Shown one piece after another: positions 1 through 8,781 of a stretch of DNA of 64,000 nucleotides; the stretch's first letter is position 1, and every line of letters starts with the position of its first letter. Under the pieces are notes generated by a model. That model was not told the DNA's origin. It searched no databases and saw nothing but the letters and a program-made list of their open reading frames with translations. The stretch comes from Gammaproteobacteria bacterium (GTDB taxonomy: Bacteria; Pseudomonadota; Gammaproteobacteria; Ga0077536), in NCBI GenBank assembly GCA_021773835.1, contig JAJFJQ010000057.1, forward strand, positions 248,001 to 312,000, read 5' to 3'. The translations under genes and the position numbers were made by a program.

Positions 1-1292
1 TGCGCTCGGGTCAATGCATGATCGGCGACCTCTACCAGTTGCTGTTCGGTGTCCGGCGCCGATGGTACGAAGGTAGCAACGCCGAAACTCGCCGTCACAA
101 CGCGTTCAACCGGGGCACCGGCGTGCAATATCGTGAGGTCATGTACCGCTTGGCGAATTGACTCTGCGATATCCAGTGCCGCTTCCTCAGTGGTGTCGGG
201 AAGCAGTACCGAAATCTGTTCACCATTGGTGCGTGCGGTCAACTCACCCGGATGGTCGATGGAATTGCTGATAGTACGCGCGATCTTGATTACGCATTGA
301 TCGCCGGCCAAATTACCATAGTGGTCGTTGTAGGAGCGGAATAGGTCAATATTGCAAATAATCAGTGATAGCGGGATCGCCGAATCCAAGGCGGTCTGCC
401 ATTGTTGCGCCAGTACGCGGTCGAATTCCCGCCGATTCGAGAGACTCGTCAAGGGATCTTGGCGAGAGATAGTCTCAGCCTCGTCGCGCGCGGCGCGTAA
501 CGCAATTTCGGCTTTTTTTCGCCGTTCGATCTCATCGGACAACTCCTCGACCAAGGAATCGCTACGCTTTCGCTGCGCATCAAAATGGTGAGCTAACTGC
601 TCAAACAACACACGGTCGCGCGCCTGATCAACCATTGCTGCGTGTGTGCGGCGGGTTACTGCATAGAAATAAGTAAACAAGATCACGTTACCCAGCGCGA
701 TGATGGTCTGGGTTGAATCACCCGAAAATAACAGCAGACACAGCAACGGTGTCATAGCCGGTATCGCGAAGGCGAGACCGGCAACGATAATTATCCCCTG
801 TGACAACAGTATTGAACCGGCCAATCCAGCAAGCCACAAATTAGTCACCGCAAGCAGCCAGGTTTCACTACCTAATTCAAGCCACAGCGGCGTGATGCCA
901 TACATCGCACCAAGCGCGATGAGCACCATGATGTTGAAACGCATCCAGCGGTTGTCCGACGGACGATTCGCGGCTCGGTATTTGGAGATCAATAGCAAGC
1001 GCAAACTGGCTAAGCTAAGTACCGCGGCGAGCCAGCCGAAGACCCCCGCATGAGGTACGAAATAAGCCAGTAACGCGGCGAACGACAACGTTGCAAGAAA
1101 AAACGGCAGCATGCCTTGCTCGGCATTATGCTGGATGGTCTGCAATCGGTATTCGTCGATGCGGCGGGTTATATCGGGCGGATCCCCATGTGGATAGTCG
1201 CGCGCCAACGCTGGCGAGTACGTCGCGCTGTTATCGTCAGTGCAATGTTCATCATTGCGGCTGCTACAAAAGGATGAAGATACGGCTCTCAT
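1..1292 (-). CDS. Membrane GGDEF protein with degenerate signature (partial, C-terminus off the window)
   Basis: About 430 residues are visible and the C-terminal end lies outside the window. Reading from the ATG at 1292, a polar N-terminus is followed by about six hydrophobic segments (roughly residues 60-230), a short helical linker and a GGDEF fold containing PLTSLSNRREFD and NIDLFRSYNDHYGNLAGD. Where the active-site loop should read GGDEF or GGEEF, the sequence is RTNGEQI (bases about 214-234), and no RxxD inhibitory site precedes it. In this family such changes usually abolish cyclase activity, so I infer a c-di-GMP or GTP-binding or regulatory role rather than synthesis. The alternative is an unusual but active cyclase. 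The family call is secure; the loss of activity is inference. Confidence 0.85.
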   Translation of the reverse strand, partial: MRAVSSSFCSSRNDEHCTDDNSATYSPALARDYPHGDPPDITRRIDEYRLQTIQHNAEQGMLPFFLATLSFAALLAYFVPHAGVFGWLAAVLSLASLRLLLISKYRAANRPSDNRWMRFNIMVLIALGAMYGITPLWLELGSETWLLAVTNLWLAGLAGSILLSQGIIIVAGLAFAIPAMTPLLCLLLFSGDSTQTIIALGNVILFTYFYAVTRRTHAAMVDQARDRVLFEQLAHHFDAQRKRSDSLVEELSDEIERRKKAEIALRAARDEAETISRQDPLTSLSNRREFDRVLAQQWQTALDSAIPLSLIICNIDLFRSYNDHYGNLAGDQCVIKIARTISNSIDHPGELTARTNGEQISVLLPDTTEEAALDIAESIRQAVHDLTILHAGAPVERVVTASFGVATFVPSAPDTEQQLVEVADHALTRA

Positions 1293-1802
1293 TATTGGTA
1301 TCGCGACCGAGCAATGCTGATTACGGTTGCTTAAAGCTAATGGCTGTTCAAATTTAAGCACTTGCCCAAATATTTAGGCCTAGCGCCATGTTGGTGCTAA
1401 TTGTGCGCCGAGCGTATCTCGCGAACTATGCACTAGTTCCGGTTTTTCGATCTAGGTCAAAAATAATTGCGACAAATTGCCTATAGCCGCACCAGCCAAG
1501 CGACAACTACGTTAGATTTCGGGAATCAAACTAGGCGATCGCCTTCCTACCACCAACGATGCACAAAGGTCAGGCGAGCCGAAGTTGGGCTATATGTGCC
1601 GATTGTTTCACTTGCTGGACCGTAGGATAGTTTCGCGGCTAATAATCAACCGATACGCACTATCGTCGCCACCAAGTTATCGGGTTATCATGCGCTCTCG
1701 GCGCTCCAGTAATGAGCGACAGAAGAAGATCGTGCTCGGATCAGGCCTCGCCGTCGAGCACTACTGACGCCGTTCCTCGATAACACGAAAAATAACGGAC
1801 CA
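1293..1802. other. Intergenic region between divergent genes
   Basis: These 510 bases separate the leftward GGDEF gene from the rightward MMPL gene and must hold both promoters. The stretch is AT-richer than its neighbours around 1340-1500. I see no convincing coding region, RNA gene, hairpin terminator or repeat. A 60-codon open frame at 1585-1767 has no family resemblance and no clear ribosome binding site. Confidence 0.5.
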
Positions 1803-4280
1803 ATGAGTAATATCGTCTCCGCAATTTACGACCGCACGGTACTCCGATTTCCGCACATCACGCTCATCGTCCTCGCAGCAATACTCGCGTTTTTCGCGTT
1901 ATCGGCGCCGAGTTTCAAACTAGATGCGTCATCGGACGCGTTGCTACTCGAGAATGACAAGGACCTGCGTAACTTTCGCGACCTAGCCCAGCGTTATGGG
2001 ATCCGAGAGTTTCTTTTCGTCACCTTGACACCGGATAAAGGCTTATTCGATCCGGCGACTATTAACCTCGTCGGGCAGATCCGCGACGACCTCAAACAGC
2101 TCGATTCCGTCCACTCGGTCATCTCGATGCTTGACGTGCCGCTGGTAAAAAATGTCGATGGCACCTTGGCCGACGTGTCGAAGAATTTTCGGCTACTTGG
2201 CGGCGACGACGTTGACTTGGAGCGCGCTCGTATCGAGCTGACGACGAGCCCGGTATATCGAAATTTGGTGGTAAACCCTCAAGGGACGCTAACCGCGATT
2301 CAGATTTTCTTGAAGAACAACGAGGAGTTTCTCCAAGCCCAACGTCGCCGCAATGACCTCATCAGCAAACGCGGCGCGGAGGGTTTGAACTCGACCGAAC
2401 AGTCCGAGCTCGAGCAGATCTTAGTCGGTTATGCGCAATTAAAAGACGTGGCCGATAATGCAAACCATCGCGCCGTGGCGGAGATCCGAGAGGTCATGGC
2501 CAGATATGCCGGCAATGGCACATTGTACCTTGGCGGCGTTCCGATGATCGTCGACGACATGGTCACCTTTATAGGTCATGACCTGCTTACCTTTGGCGGT
2601 GGTGTCGCGATTTTCCTAATTGTAATGTTGTCAATCATCTTTCGCGAAGCTCGCTGGGTCGTATTGCCGCTGGCGAGCTGTATCTATGCCGGCACCATTA
2701 TGGTCGGCCTGCTCGGGCTTGTCGGATGGAATGTAACGATCATTTCCTCAAACTTTATTTCATTGATGCTTATCATCACGATGTCGATGAATATCCATCT
2801 TATCGTGCGCTACCGAGAACTCTTTCGCGATCTACCTATTGAGACCAGCCAATATGACTTAGTGCGCGAAACTGCACATCATATGGTGCGCCCATGCTTG
2901 TATACCGCGCTGACGACAATCATCGCGTTTACTTCATTGGTAGTCAGTGGGATAAAGCCCGTAATCGACTTCGGCTGGATGATGACCATCGGGTTGGCCG
3001 TTGTATTCATGACTTCGTTCACGCTATTCCCTGCATCCCTTCTTCTACTCAAGAAAAAGCCGCTCAAACGTCCGGAAGGCGAACACTATGTCTTTACCGA
3101 GGTGCTGAGCAACTTCACGGAAAAATACGGGACCTTAGTCGTCATCATATCGATTGTCGCAGCACTACTTGGACTCGTAGGTGTTCAAAAACTGGAAGTT
3201 GAAAATAGCTTTATCAACTACTTCCACGAAGATACCGAGATCTATCAAGGTCTTAAGCAGATTGATGAAATGCTCGGCGGCACGACGCCGCTCGATGTCG
3301 TATTGAAATTTAAGGATGAAATAGAAACTCCCCAAAGTGAAGAACAGGATCCCGGCTTCGATGATCTAGCGGAATTATTCGGCGAGATCGAATCTGCTGA
3401 CGACGATATCTGGTTTACCCCGACAAAAATAAACCGGATTAAAAAAGTCCATGATTATCTCGATAACCTGGAGGCAGTTGGGAAGGTCCTCTCACTCGCA
3501 ACGGTCGTGCGCGTAGCGGAAGATTTGAACAAAGGTCAGGAGTTTGATGCTTTTCAGCTAAATGTTATCTACAAACGGATGCCATATGCCTTGCGCGCCG
3601 CAATGATCGATCCCTACGTATCAGTACCCGATAACGAAGCGCGCGTTTCGGTCAGGATCTATGATTCCCTGCCGGATTTACGTCGTAAGGCGCTGCTTGA
3701 GAAAATTGATAAGGAACTGCATGAAAATATTGGCCTCGAGCGCGACGAATACCAACTTGCGGGACTGCTAGTCCTATACAACAACATGCTCCAAAGCCTA
3801 TTCAAATCGCAGATTCAAACCCTTGGCGTCGTGATGTTGGGCATATTTTTGATGCTGTGGATCTTGTTCCGCTCGTTCACGGTTGCGCTGATTGGTGTGA
3901 TCCCGAACTTACTTGCAGCAAGCTCAATCTTAGGCGTAATGGGTTGGCTCGGTATTCCTCTCGATATGATGACGATCACCATTGCGGCGATTACCGTCGG
4001 TATCGCTGTCGACGACTGCATCCACTATCTCTACCGATTCCGAGAGGAATATCCTTTGAGACAAGACTACGTCGCAACGATGCATTATTGTCACGCAAAC
4101 ATCGCCAAAGCGGCGTTTTATACAACAGTAACAATTACCGTCGGCTTTTCGATATTGGTTTTATCAAATTTTATACCGACTATCTTGTTTGGTGCCCTAA
4201 CCGCCGTTGCGATGATTATGGCGCTACTCGCGGCGTTGACCTTGATGGCAAAACTCGTCCTTGCCTGGCGCCCATATTAG
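1803..4280 (+). CDS. MMPL/RND-superfamily exporter (COG1033-like)
   Basis: An 825-residue inner-membrane transporter with the two-fold architecture of the RND superfamily. One N-terminal membrane helix (residues about 15-35) leads into a large periplasmic loop, then a five-helix bundle (about 255-415). A second copy follows: helix about 440-460, loop, five helices from about 670 to the end. The fourth-helix region of the second half carries GIAVDDCIHYLYRFREEY, typical of COG1033 predicted exporters. The second periplasmic loop has an unusually acidic stretch near residues 500-540. Members of this family export lipids or hydrophobic compounds; HpnN, the hopanoid transporter, is one branch. Squalene-hopene cyclase lies 20 kb away, but nothing here proves a hopanoid role. 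The start is ATG with only a weak Shine-Dalgarno sequence. Confidence 0.85.
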   Translation: MSNIVSAIYDRTVLRFPHITLIVLAAILAFFALSAPSFKLDASSDALLLENDKDLRNFRDLAQRYGIREFLFVTLTPDKGLFDPATINLVGQIRDDLKQLDSVHSVISMLDVPLVKNVDGTLADVSKNFRLLGGDDVDLERARIELTTSPVYRNLVVNPQGTLTAIQIFLKNNEEFLQAQRRRNDLISKRGAEGLNSTEQSELEQILVGYAQLKDVADNANHRAVAEIREVMARYAGNGTLYLGGVPMIVDDMVTFIGHDLLTFGGGVAIFLIVMLSIIFREARWVVLPLASCIYAGTIMVGLLGLVGWNVTIISSNFISLMLIITMSMNIHLIVRYRELFRDLPIETSQYDLVRETAHHMVRPCLYTALTTIIAFTSLVVSGIKPVIDFGWMMTIGLAVVFMTSFTLFPASLLLLKKKPLKRPEGEHYVFTEVLSNFTEKYGTLVVIISIVAALLGLVGVQKLEVENSFINYFHEDTEIYQGLKQIDEMLGGTTPLDVVLKFKDEIETPQSEEQDPGFDDLAELFGEIESADDDIWFTPTKINRIKKVHDYLDNLEAVGKVLSLATVVRVAEDLNKGQEFDAFQLNVIYKRMPYALRAAMIDPYVSVPDNEARVSVRIYDSLPDLRRKALLEKIDKELHENIGLERDEYQLAGLLVLYNNMLQSLFKSQIQTLGVVMLGIFLMLWILFRSFTVALIGVIPNLLAASSILGVMGWLGIPLDMMTITIAAITVGIAVDDCIHYLYRFREEYPLRQDYVATMHYCHANIAKAAFYTTVTITVGFSILVLSNFIPTILFGALTAVAMIMALLAALTLMAKLVLAWRPY

Positions 4281-4322
4281 GCCAAAGTTTCAGATCGCCT
4301 CGACCGGTTATGCCATGGGTAA

Positions 4323-4574
4323 CTATCCCCCTTTAAGGGGTGGACAGTAGACGACCTCATCGCCGTCAGATAATTCGCGGAGGTGCCACGACGGCTGCAC
4401 GACATGATCGCCGTTAATCATGACGAAGTATTCCGAGTCTGCTGGTAACCCGACGGTTTCCGCCAATGTAGCTACTGTCGCGCCTGCATCGACCGAAAAA
4501 TCAGTACCGTTAAAGCTAGTGCCGCTCGGGATATCGTCAAGCAAATGGCCGATCAGCTTGACGGATATCTGCAT
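4323..4574 (-). CDS. MoaD/ThiS-family sulfur carrier protein
   Basis: An 83-residue beta-grasp protein ending in the diagnostic Gly-Gly (PPLKGG). In MoaD/ThiS proteins this tail is adenylated and then converted to a thiocarboxylate. The gene starts 13 bases after the end of the aldehyde ferredoxin oxidoreductase gene and is probably co-transcribed with it. MoaD-like proteins often sit beside this oxidoreductase, where they are thought to supply sulfur for the tungstopterin dithiolene. A role in this specific cofactor is inference from position. A G-rich stretch precedes the ATG. The gene ends 42 bases from the convergent MMPL gene. Confidence 0.85.
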   Translation of the reverse strand: MQISVKLIGHLLDDIPSGTSFNGTDFSVDAGATVATLAETVGLPADSEYFVMINGDHVVQPSWHLRELSDGDEVVYCPPLKGG

Positions 4575-4587
4575 CCAGCCCCCCGCA

Positions 4588-6414
4588 TTAAGCGAGCCCT
4601 AATCTGCTCAACGTAGTCGCCTCGGGTACGCCGCTCTCGTTCCATCCACGCAGTTTGTAATATTCCGGGAGCATTACATCGAGCCGACAAACGAGGCCTT
4701 CAGCGGCGCCCGATGGGGCTGGTTCTTCGAGGATCCGCTTAGGCAAAGTATCATCGGCGTGCCCCAGCCCGGCGGCTAAATTGAATTGTTTCTCCATGTT
4801 CCAGATCCGCTCCCCGGTGAGGACGAACCGGTCGACATCCCAGACGCCACCACACGCCGCCTGCACTTGGTCTGCATAATGTTCCAACTCAAGACCCGTA
4901 TTTTTTGCAAACATACACAAACCAGTGGAATCGACCGCAGCGAGAAAGTCTTGCGATTCTTTAACCACCTCTGCTTTCTCATCCGGCTCCGTCGAACCAA
5001 AGTCATGCCCATAAGGCGAGGCGCGTAAATGGCACGCACCGCGGTTACTTGTCGCATAGGCTAAGCCCATACCTTGCATTGCACGACCGTCGTAGGCGGC
5101 GAACTCTTGGCCCTTTACTGCCATCGACAACTCCGGGTGACCATATTTTTCGCACAAACGTTTTGAACCCATACCGATGTCTTTACCAAAACCCTCGCCC
5201 TTCCCGATCATTTCCGTTATCTGACACAGCGCTTCAGCAGATCCGAATTCAAGCTTGACGCCACCGGTCGTTTTCTCGTCAATCGCGCCGATATCATAAA
5301 GTTCCATCGCGGCGGCAACGGACCCACCTAGTGAGATCGGATCCATACCGTAGTCGTTGCAAAGGAATCCGGCATACGTAGCCGCGTCAATATCGTCAAC
5401 GCCAACGGCGGCGCCAAGCGCATAGGCCGTTTCGTACTCTAACCCGCCAGAGGCCGTTTGATACCGTGGTTGATCTTTGACTGAGAAATGTTGCGGGTCG
5501 ATATGACTGACTCGACCACAACCAATTGTACAAGCGAAGCATGCACTGGTTGTGATTAGGTTGGTGTGTCCATTTTCATTTGGGTTTTGCATTGCCGCGG
5601 CACCCATCTTCTCGGCACCGGCAAACTGAACCGCACGGTTGTTATGCGTCGGTAGAGAACCAAACGTATTGGTGATGTCCATCATAGACAGCGTGCCGTG
5701 ACGGCTCAACCCTTTCCGAGGTTTGCTTGCCGCCAAGACGTCTTTGGCGGTTTGTACTGCGGCCATAAAGGCCTTGTCATCGTGAACACGAACACCCTTG
5801 GTGCCGCGCACCGCAATCGCCTTCAGGTTTTTTGATCCCATCACCGCACCGACGCCTGAACGTCCTGCAGCACGATGGAGGTCATTGACGACGCAGGCAT
5901 AACGATTACCATATTCACCAGCCGGTCCAATCGAGGCGATCCGGATCAACGGATCCTTATGCGCGGCCTTGATTGACGCCTCAACATCCCATATTCGCTC
6001 ACCCCATAGATGCGTTGCGGGAATTAAAGTGGCGGTGTCGTTTTCAACGAACAGATAGACCGGCTCTGGTGAGCGCCCCTCGAAAATAATCAGGTCAAGA
6101 CCGCTGTTCTTCAATTCTCCACCGAATTGCCCACCGGAGTTTGAACACGCGATTGCGCCGGTGAGCGGCCCTTTTGTAATCACCGACCAACGCCCGCCGG
6201 TTGAGGCAGCAGTACCGGTCAATGGTCCAGTCGCAATAATGAGTTTATTTTCAGCAGCAAGCGCGTCGACCGACGGGTCCACCTCTTCGACGAAGTACTT
6301 AGTGCCCAGGCCGCGCTGGCCGAGATAGCCCTCTGCCCACTCCATGTTCAGCGGCTCGTGCGTGCAGGTACCTGCGCTAAGGTTTACGCGGAGAATTGTA
6401 CGTTGCCATCCCAT
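4588..6414 (-). CDS. Aldehyde ferredoxin oxidoreductase (tungsten-type)
   Basis: About 608 residues, the normal length for the AOR family, which oxidises aldehydes to carboxylic acids with a bis-pyranopterin tungsten centre and one [4Fe-4S] cluster. The N-terminal domain opens with GWQRTILRVNLSAG. Cluster ligands are visible as CFACTIGC near residues 290-297, with a late cysteine in STGLCMFAKN. I place the start at 6414 because AGGAG lies 8 bases upstream; an in-frame ATG at 6456 would add 14 residues but lacks such a site. It sits third in a tight operon: aminotransferase, hydrolase, AOR, MoaD. The transaminase could supply the aldehyde. Electron acceptor and substrate cannot be read from the sequence. 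Confidence 0.9.
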   Translation of the reverse strand: MGWQRTILRVNLSAGTCTHEPLNMEWAEGYLGQRGLGTKYFVEEVDPSVDALAAENKLIIATGPLTGTAASTGGRWSVITKGPLTGAIACSNSGGQFGGELKNSGLDLIIFEGRSPEPVYLFVENDTATLIPATHLWGERIWDVEASIKAAHKDPLIRIASIGPAGEYGNRYACVVNDLHRAAGRSGVGAVMGSKNLKAIAVRGTKGVRVHDDKAFMAAVQTAKDVLAASKPRKGLSRHGTLSMMDITNTFGSLPTHNNRAVQFAGAEKMGAAAMQNPNENGHTNLITTSACFACTIGCGRVSHIDPQHFSVKDQPRYQTASGGLEYETAYALGAAVGVDDIDAATYAGFLCNDYGMDPISLGGSVAAAMELYDIGAIDEKTTGGVKLEFGSAEALCQITEMIGKGEGFGKDIGMGSKRLCEKYGHPELSMAVKGQEFAAYDGRAMQGMGLAYATSNRGACHLRASPYGHDFGSTEPDEKAEVVKESQDFLAAVDSTGLCMFAKNTGLELEHYADQVQAACGGVWDVDRFVLTGERIWNMEKQFNLAAGLGHADDTLPKRILEEPAPSGAAEGLVCRLDVMLPEYYKLRGWNESGVPEATTLSRLGLA

Positions 6415-6477
6415 CCGATCTGCTCCTGTCGATTGATCTTTGTCTGCTGGCGCCATTGCGTCGGCGCTGGCCCAAGT

Positions 6478-7293
6478 TTAGCGTCTTTCGGTTCCTCGTG
6501 CAGAGGCGTTTTGACGATAGAATTCCGCGATTGCCGCAACCGTCTCATCACTACGTTCGAGATGCGGCGCGTGGCCGCAGGCATCCAGCTCCACCGTTTC
6601 TATGTCAACTCGAACGGCGTGGGCTATTTGTCGAAGCTGGAGCTGCGTTCCATATTCGTCGTTGAGGCCTTGGATCTGAAGCAATGGCACATCAATACCG
6701 GCGAGATCTGCAACAATTGTCCACTGCATAAAGTCTGGATCAAGCCAGGCACCGCTCCATCCGTCAAAGGCGCAATCAACATTACGACCGTGATATTTAT
6801 ACAGGCGCCGCCGTAGATCGCCTCGGCGAAATGTCTTCTCGATTGACTTAATCGCGTCGATGCCGCACGGCTCCGCAAAGACGTGCGGCGCCATGACGAC
6901 CACCGAACGCAGGCCGGGGTCGTTTAGAAGTCCGGCATAGACCAATGCAATTGAGGCGCCATCACTATGGCCTATCAACATATGCTGATTGATGTTGGCG
7001 CGTGCCAACACCTGCGGAAGAACCTCGACGGCCTCGATTGTCATATAGTCCAACGGGCGCGGTAACACTATTGGCTCAGACGAGCCATAGCCTGCTCGCG
7101 AATAGGTGAACACCGTACAGCCGGTCGCGCGCGCGAGCAGATCGGGGAAATTCCGCCACAGGGCCACGCAACCTAGCCCCTCATGCAGCAACACGAGGGC
7201 CGGCTTCGCCGCGTCACCCGGAATTAATCGGTACTCAAGCGCAACGTCGTCTACCACCATCCGCGGGTAGGCATCCCCGGCGGCACTGCCCAT
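6478..7293 (-). CDS. Alpha/beta hydrolase
   Basis: A 271-residue single-domain alpha/beta hydrolase. The oxyanion segment LVLLHEGLG comes near residue 33, the nucleophile elbow GHSDG near residue 108 (Ser nucleophile), a probable acid in GLNDEYG, and the catalytic histidine in ACGHAPHLE close to the C-terminus. There is no signal peptide, so it should be cytoplasmic. The gene begins 20 bases after the aminotransferase and ends 63 bases before the AOR start, which makes it part of that operon. The substrate is unknown; an ester, lactone or thioester made by its operon partners is possible. An internal ATG at codon 12 is an alternative start. Confidence 0.85.
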   Translation of the reverse strand: MGSAAGDAYPRMVVDDVALEYRLIPGDAAKPALVLLHEGLGCVALWRNFPDLLARATGCTVFTYSRAGYGSSEPIVLPRPLDYMTIEAVEVLPQVLARANINQHMLIGHSDGASIALVYAGLLNDPGLRSVVVMAPHVFAEPCGIDAIKSIEKTFRRGDLRRRLYKYHGRNVDCAFDGWSGAWLDPDFMQWTIVADLAGIDVPLLQIQGLNDEYGTQLQLRQIAHAVRVDIETVELDACGHAPHLERSDETVAAIAEFYRQNASARGTERR

Positions 7294-7313
7294 TGGTTAG
7301 AGCTCGATCAGGC

Positions 7314-8705
7314 TCAGGTGTTCAACAAGCCCTCGCGCGTGACCCAGTCCAAGGTCTCGTCTAAGGATCTACCAAAGATATCGAAAATTTCTCCAACTTC
7401 GTCGTCGCTAACAATTAACGGCGGACAAAATGCCATGATGTCCCCTAAGGCACGAATGATTAGACCATTCTCCTGACACCGCTTAAGGCAATACGCACCG
7501 ACTTTCGCGGCTGGATCGAACGCAGCTTTGGTTGATTTGCTCGCGACCAATTCGCACGCGCCGATCATCCCAACACCGCGAACATTCCCAACCAGGGGAT
7601 GCTCGGCAAACGTTTGTAGGCATTGCTGGAAACGAGGGCTCAGTGCCGCAGCTTTCTCAAAAATTTTGTCGCGCTCATAGATCTCTAACGCCTTGACTCC
7701 GACCGCCGCCGCAACGGGATGCCCACTGAAAGTATAGCCGTGGGCAAAGTTCCCGACGTCTTCACTAGCAGCAACGATTGCGGTATATATTTTTTCCGGA
7801 ATCACGACCGCACTGAGCGGTTGATAGGCAGATGTTATGGCCTTGGCGAGACTCATCGTGTCCGGTTTGATATTAAACGTTTGCGACCCGAATGGATTAC
7901 CCGTGCGGCCGAGCCCGGTTATCACCTCGTCGACAATAAACATGACATCGTATTTGCTCAGCACCGCTTGAATCTTTTCGAAGTACCCAGCCGGCGGTAC
8001 CAACACACCACCAGCACCCATCACCGGTTCCGCGATAAACGCCGCAATAGTGTCTGGGTCTTCGGCTAAGATCATTTTTTCCAGATTGTCTGCAAGCCGA
8101 GTCGAAAACTCCTCCTCGGATTCTCCTGGCTCGGCAAATCGATAGTAATAAGGTACGTCGGTGTGGAGGAAGCGATCGTTGAGTGGCGCATCAAAGTGGG
8201 CGTGCATCTGCGGTAGACCGGTGAGGCTTGTCGCGGCGAGGGATATCCCGTGATAGGCCTTGATCCGGCTGATGATCTTCTTCTTACGGGGCCGCCCAAT
8301 AGCGTTATTGTAGTACCACATCAGTTTTATCTGTGTGTCGTTCGCATCCGATCCCGAACAACCGAAAAAGACCTTGGACGCCTCCATCGGCACCATTGCC
8401 TTGATCTTCTCCGCCAGCATAATGCCAGGCTCATGGCTCTTGCCCTGGAACAGATGCGAATATGACAATTTCTTCATCTGCTCAAAGGCAGTTTGTGCCA
8501 ACTCTTCGTTTCCGTAGCCCAGCGAAGTGCACCATAACCCAGCGAGCCCTTCGATAAATTTCTTGCCACGGTCATCCCATACATGAATACCCTCGGCCCG
8601 CTCGATGATGTCGGGGCCTTGGTCATGCACGAGGGTAAGATTGGTGTAGGGGTGGAGAAGGCTATCTACGTCGCGGGCGGCGGCACTACCTGGCATTACA
8701 CTCAT
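7314..8705 (-). CDS. Class-III PLP aminotransferase (omega-amino acid/polyamine:pyruvate type)
   Basis: A 463-residue fold-type I aminotransferase. WDDRGKKFIEGLAGLWC and YSHLFQGKSHEP near the N-terminus, GCSGSDAND, FIVDEVITGLGRTG (PLP-stacking and Asp contact) and SLAKAITSAYQPLSAVVIP (PLP-binding Lys) are all present. The closest recognisable group is the omega-amino acid, putrescine or taurine:pyruvate transaminases. These convert a terminal amine to an aldehyde with pyruvate as acceptor. It is the first gene of the operon with the hydrolase, AOR and MoaD genes, so its aldehyde product is a plausible AOR substrate (inference). The ATG has a strong AGGAG 8 bases upstream. Confidence 0.9.
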   Translation of the reverse strand: MSVMPGSAAARDVDSLLHPYTNLTLVHDQGPDIIERAEGIHVWDDRGKKFIEGLAGLWCTSLGYGNEELAQTAFEQMKKLSYSHLFQGKSHEPGIMLAEKIKAMVPMEASKVFFGCSGSDANDTQIKLMWYYNNAIGRPRKKKIISRIKAYHGISLAATSLTGLPQMHAHFDAPLNDRFLHTDVPYYYRFAEPGESEEEFSTRLADNLEKMILAEDPDTIAAFIAEPVMGAGGVLVPPAGYFEKIQAVLSKYDVMFIVDEVITGLGRTGNPFGSQTFNIKPDTMSLAKAITSAYQPLSAVVIPEKIYTAIVAASEDVGNFAHGYTFSGHPVAAAVGVKALEIYERDKIFEKAAALSPRFQQCLQTFAEHPLVGNVRGVGMIGACELVASKSTKAAFDPAAKVGAYCLKRCQENGLIIRALGDIMAFCPPLIVSDDEVGEIFDIFGRSLDETLDWVTREGLLNT

Positions 8706-8781
8706 GTTGTTGCTCCTAGATTCCTACCGCTACCGGTAGTTACCTCAATTATCGTCGGCATATTCGGCGATGCCGACGACG

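Noticed and set aside
1585-1767. 60-codon frame before the MMPL gene
   Set aside because: No motif, no ribosome binding site; better read as promoter region.
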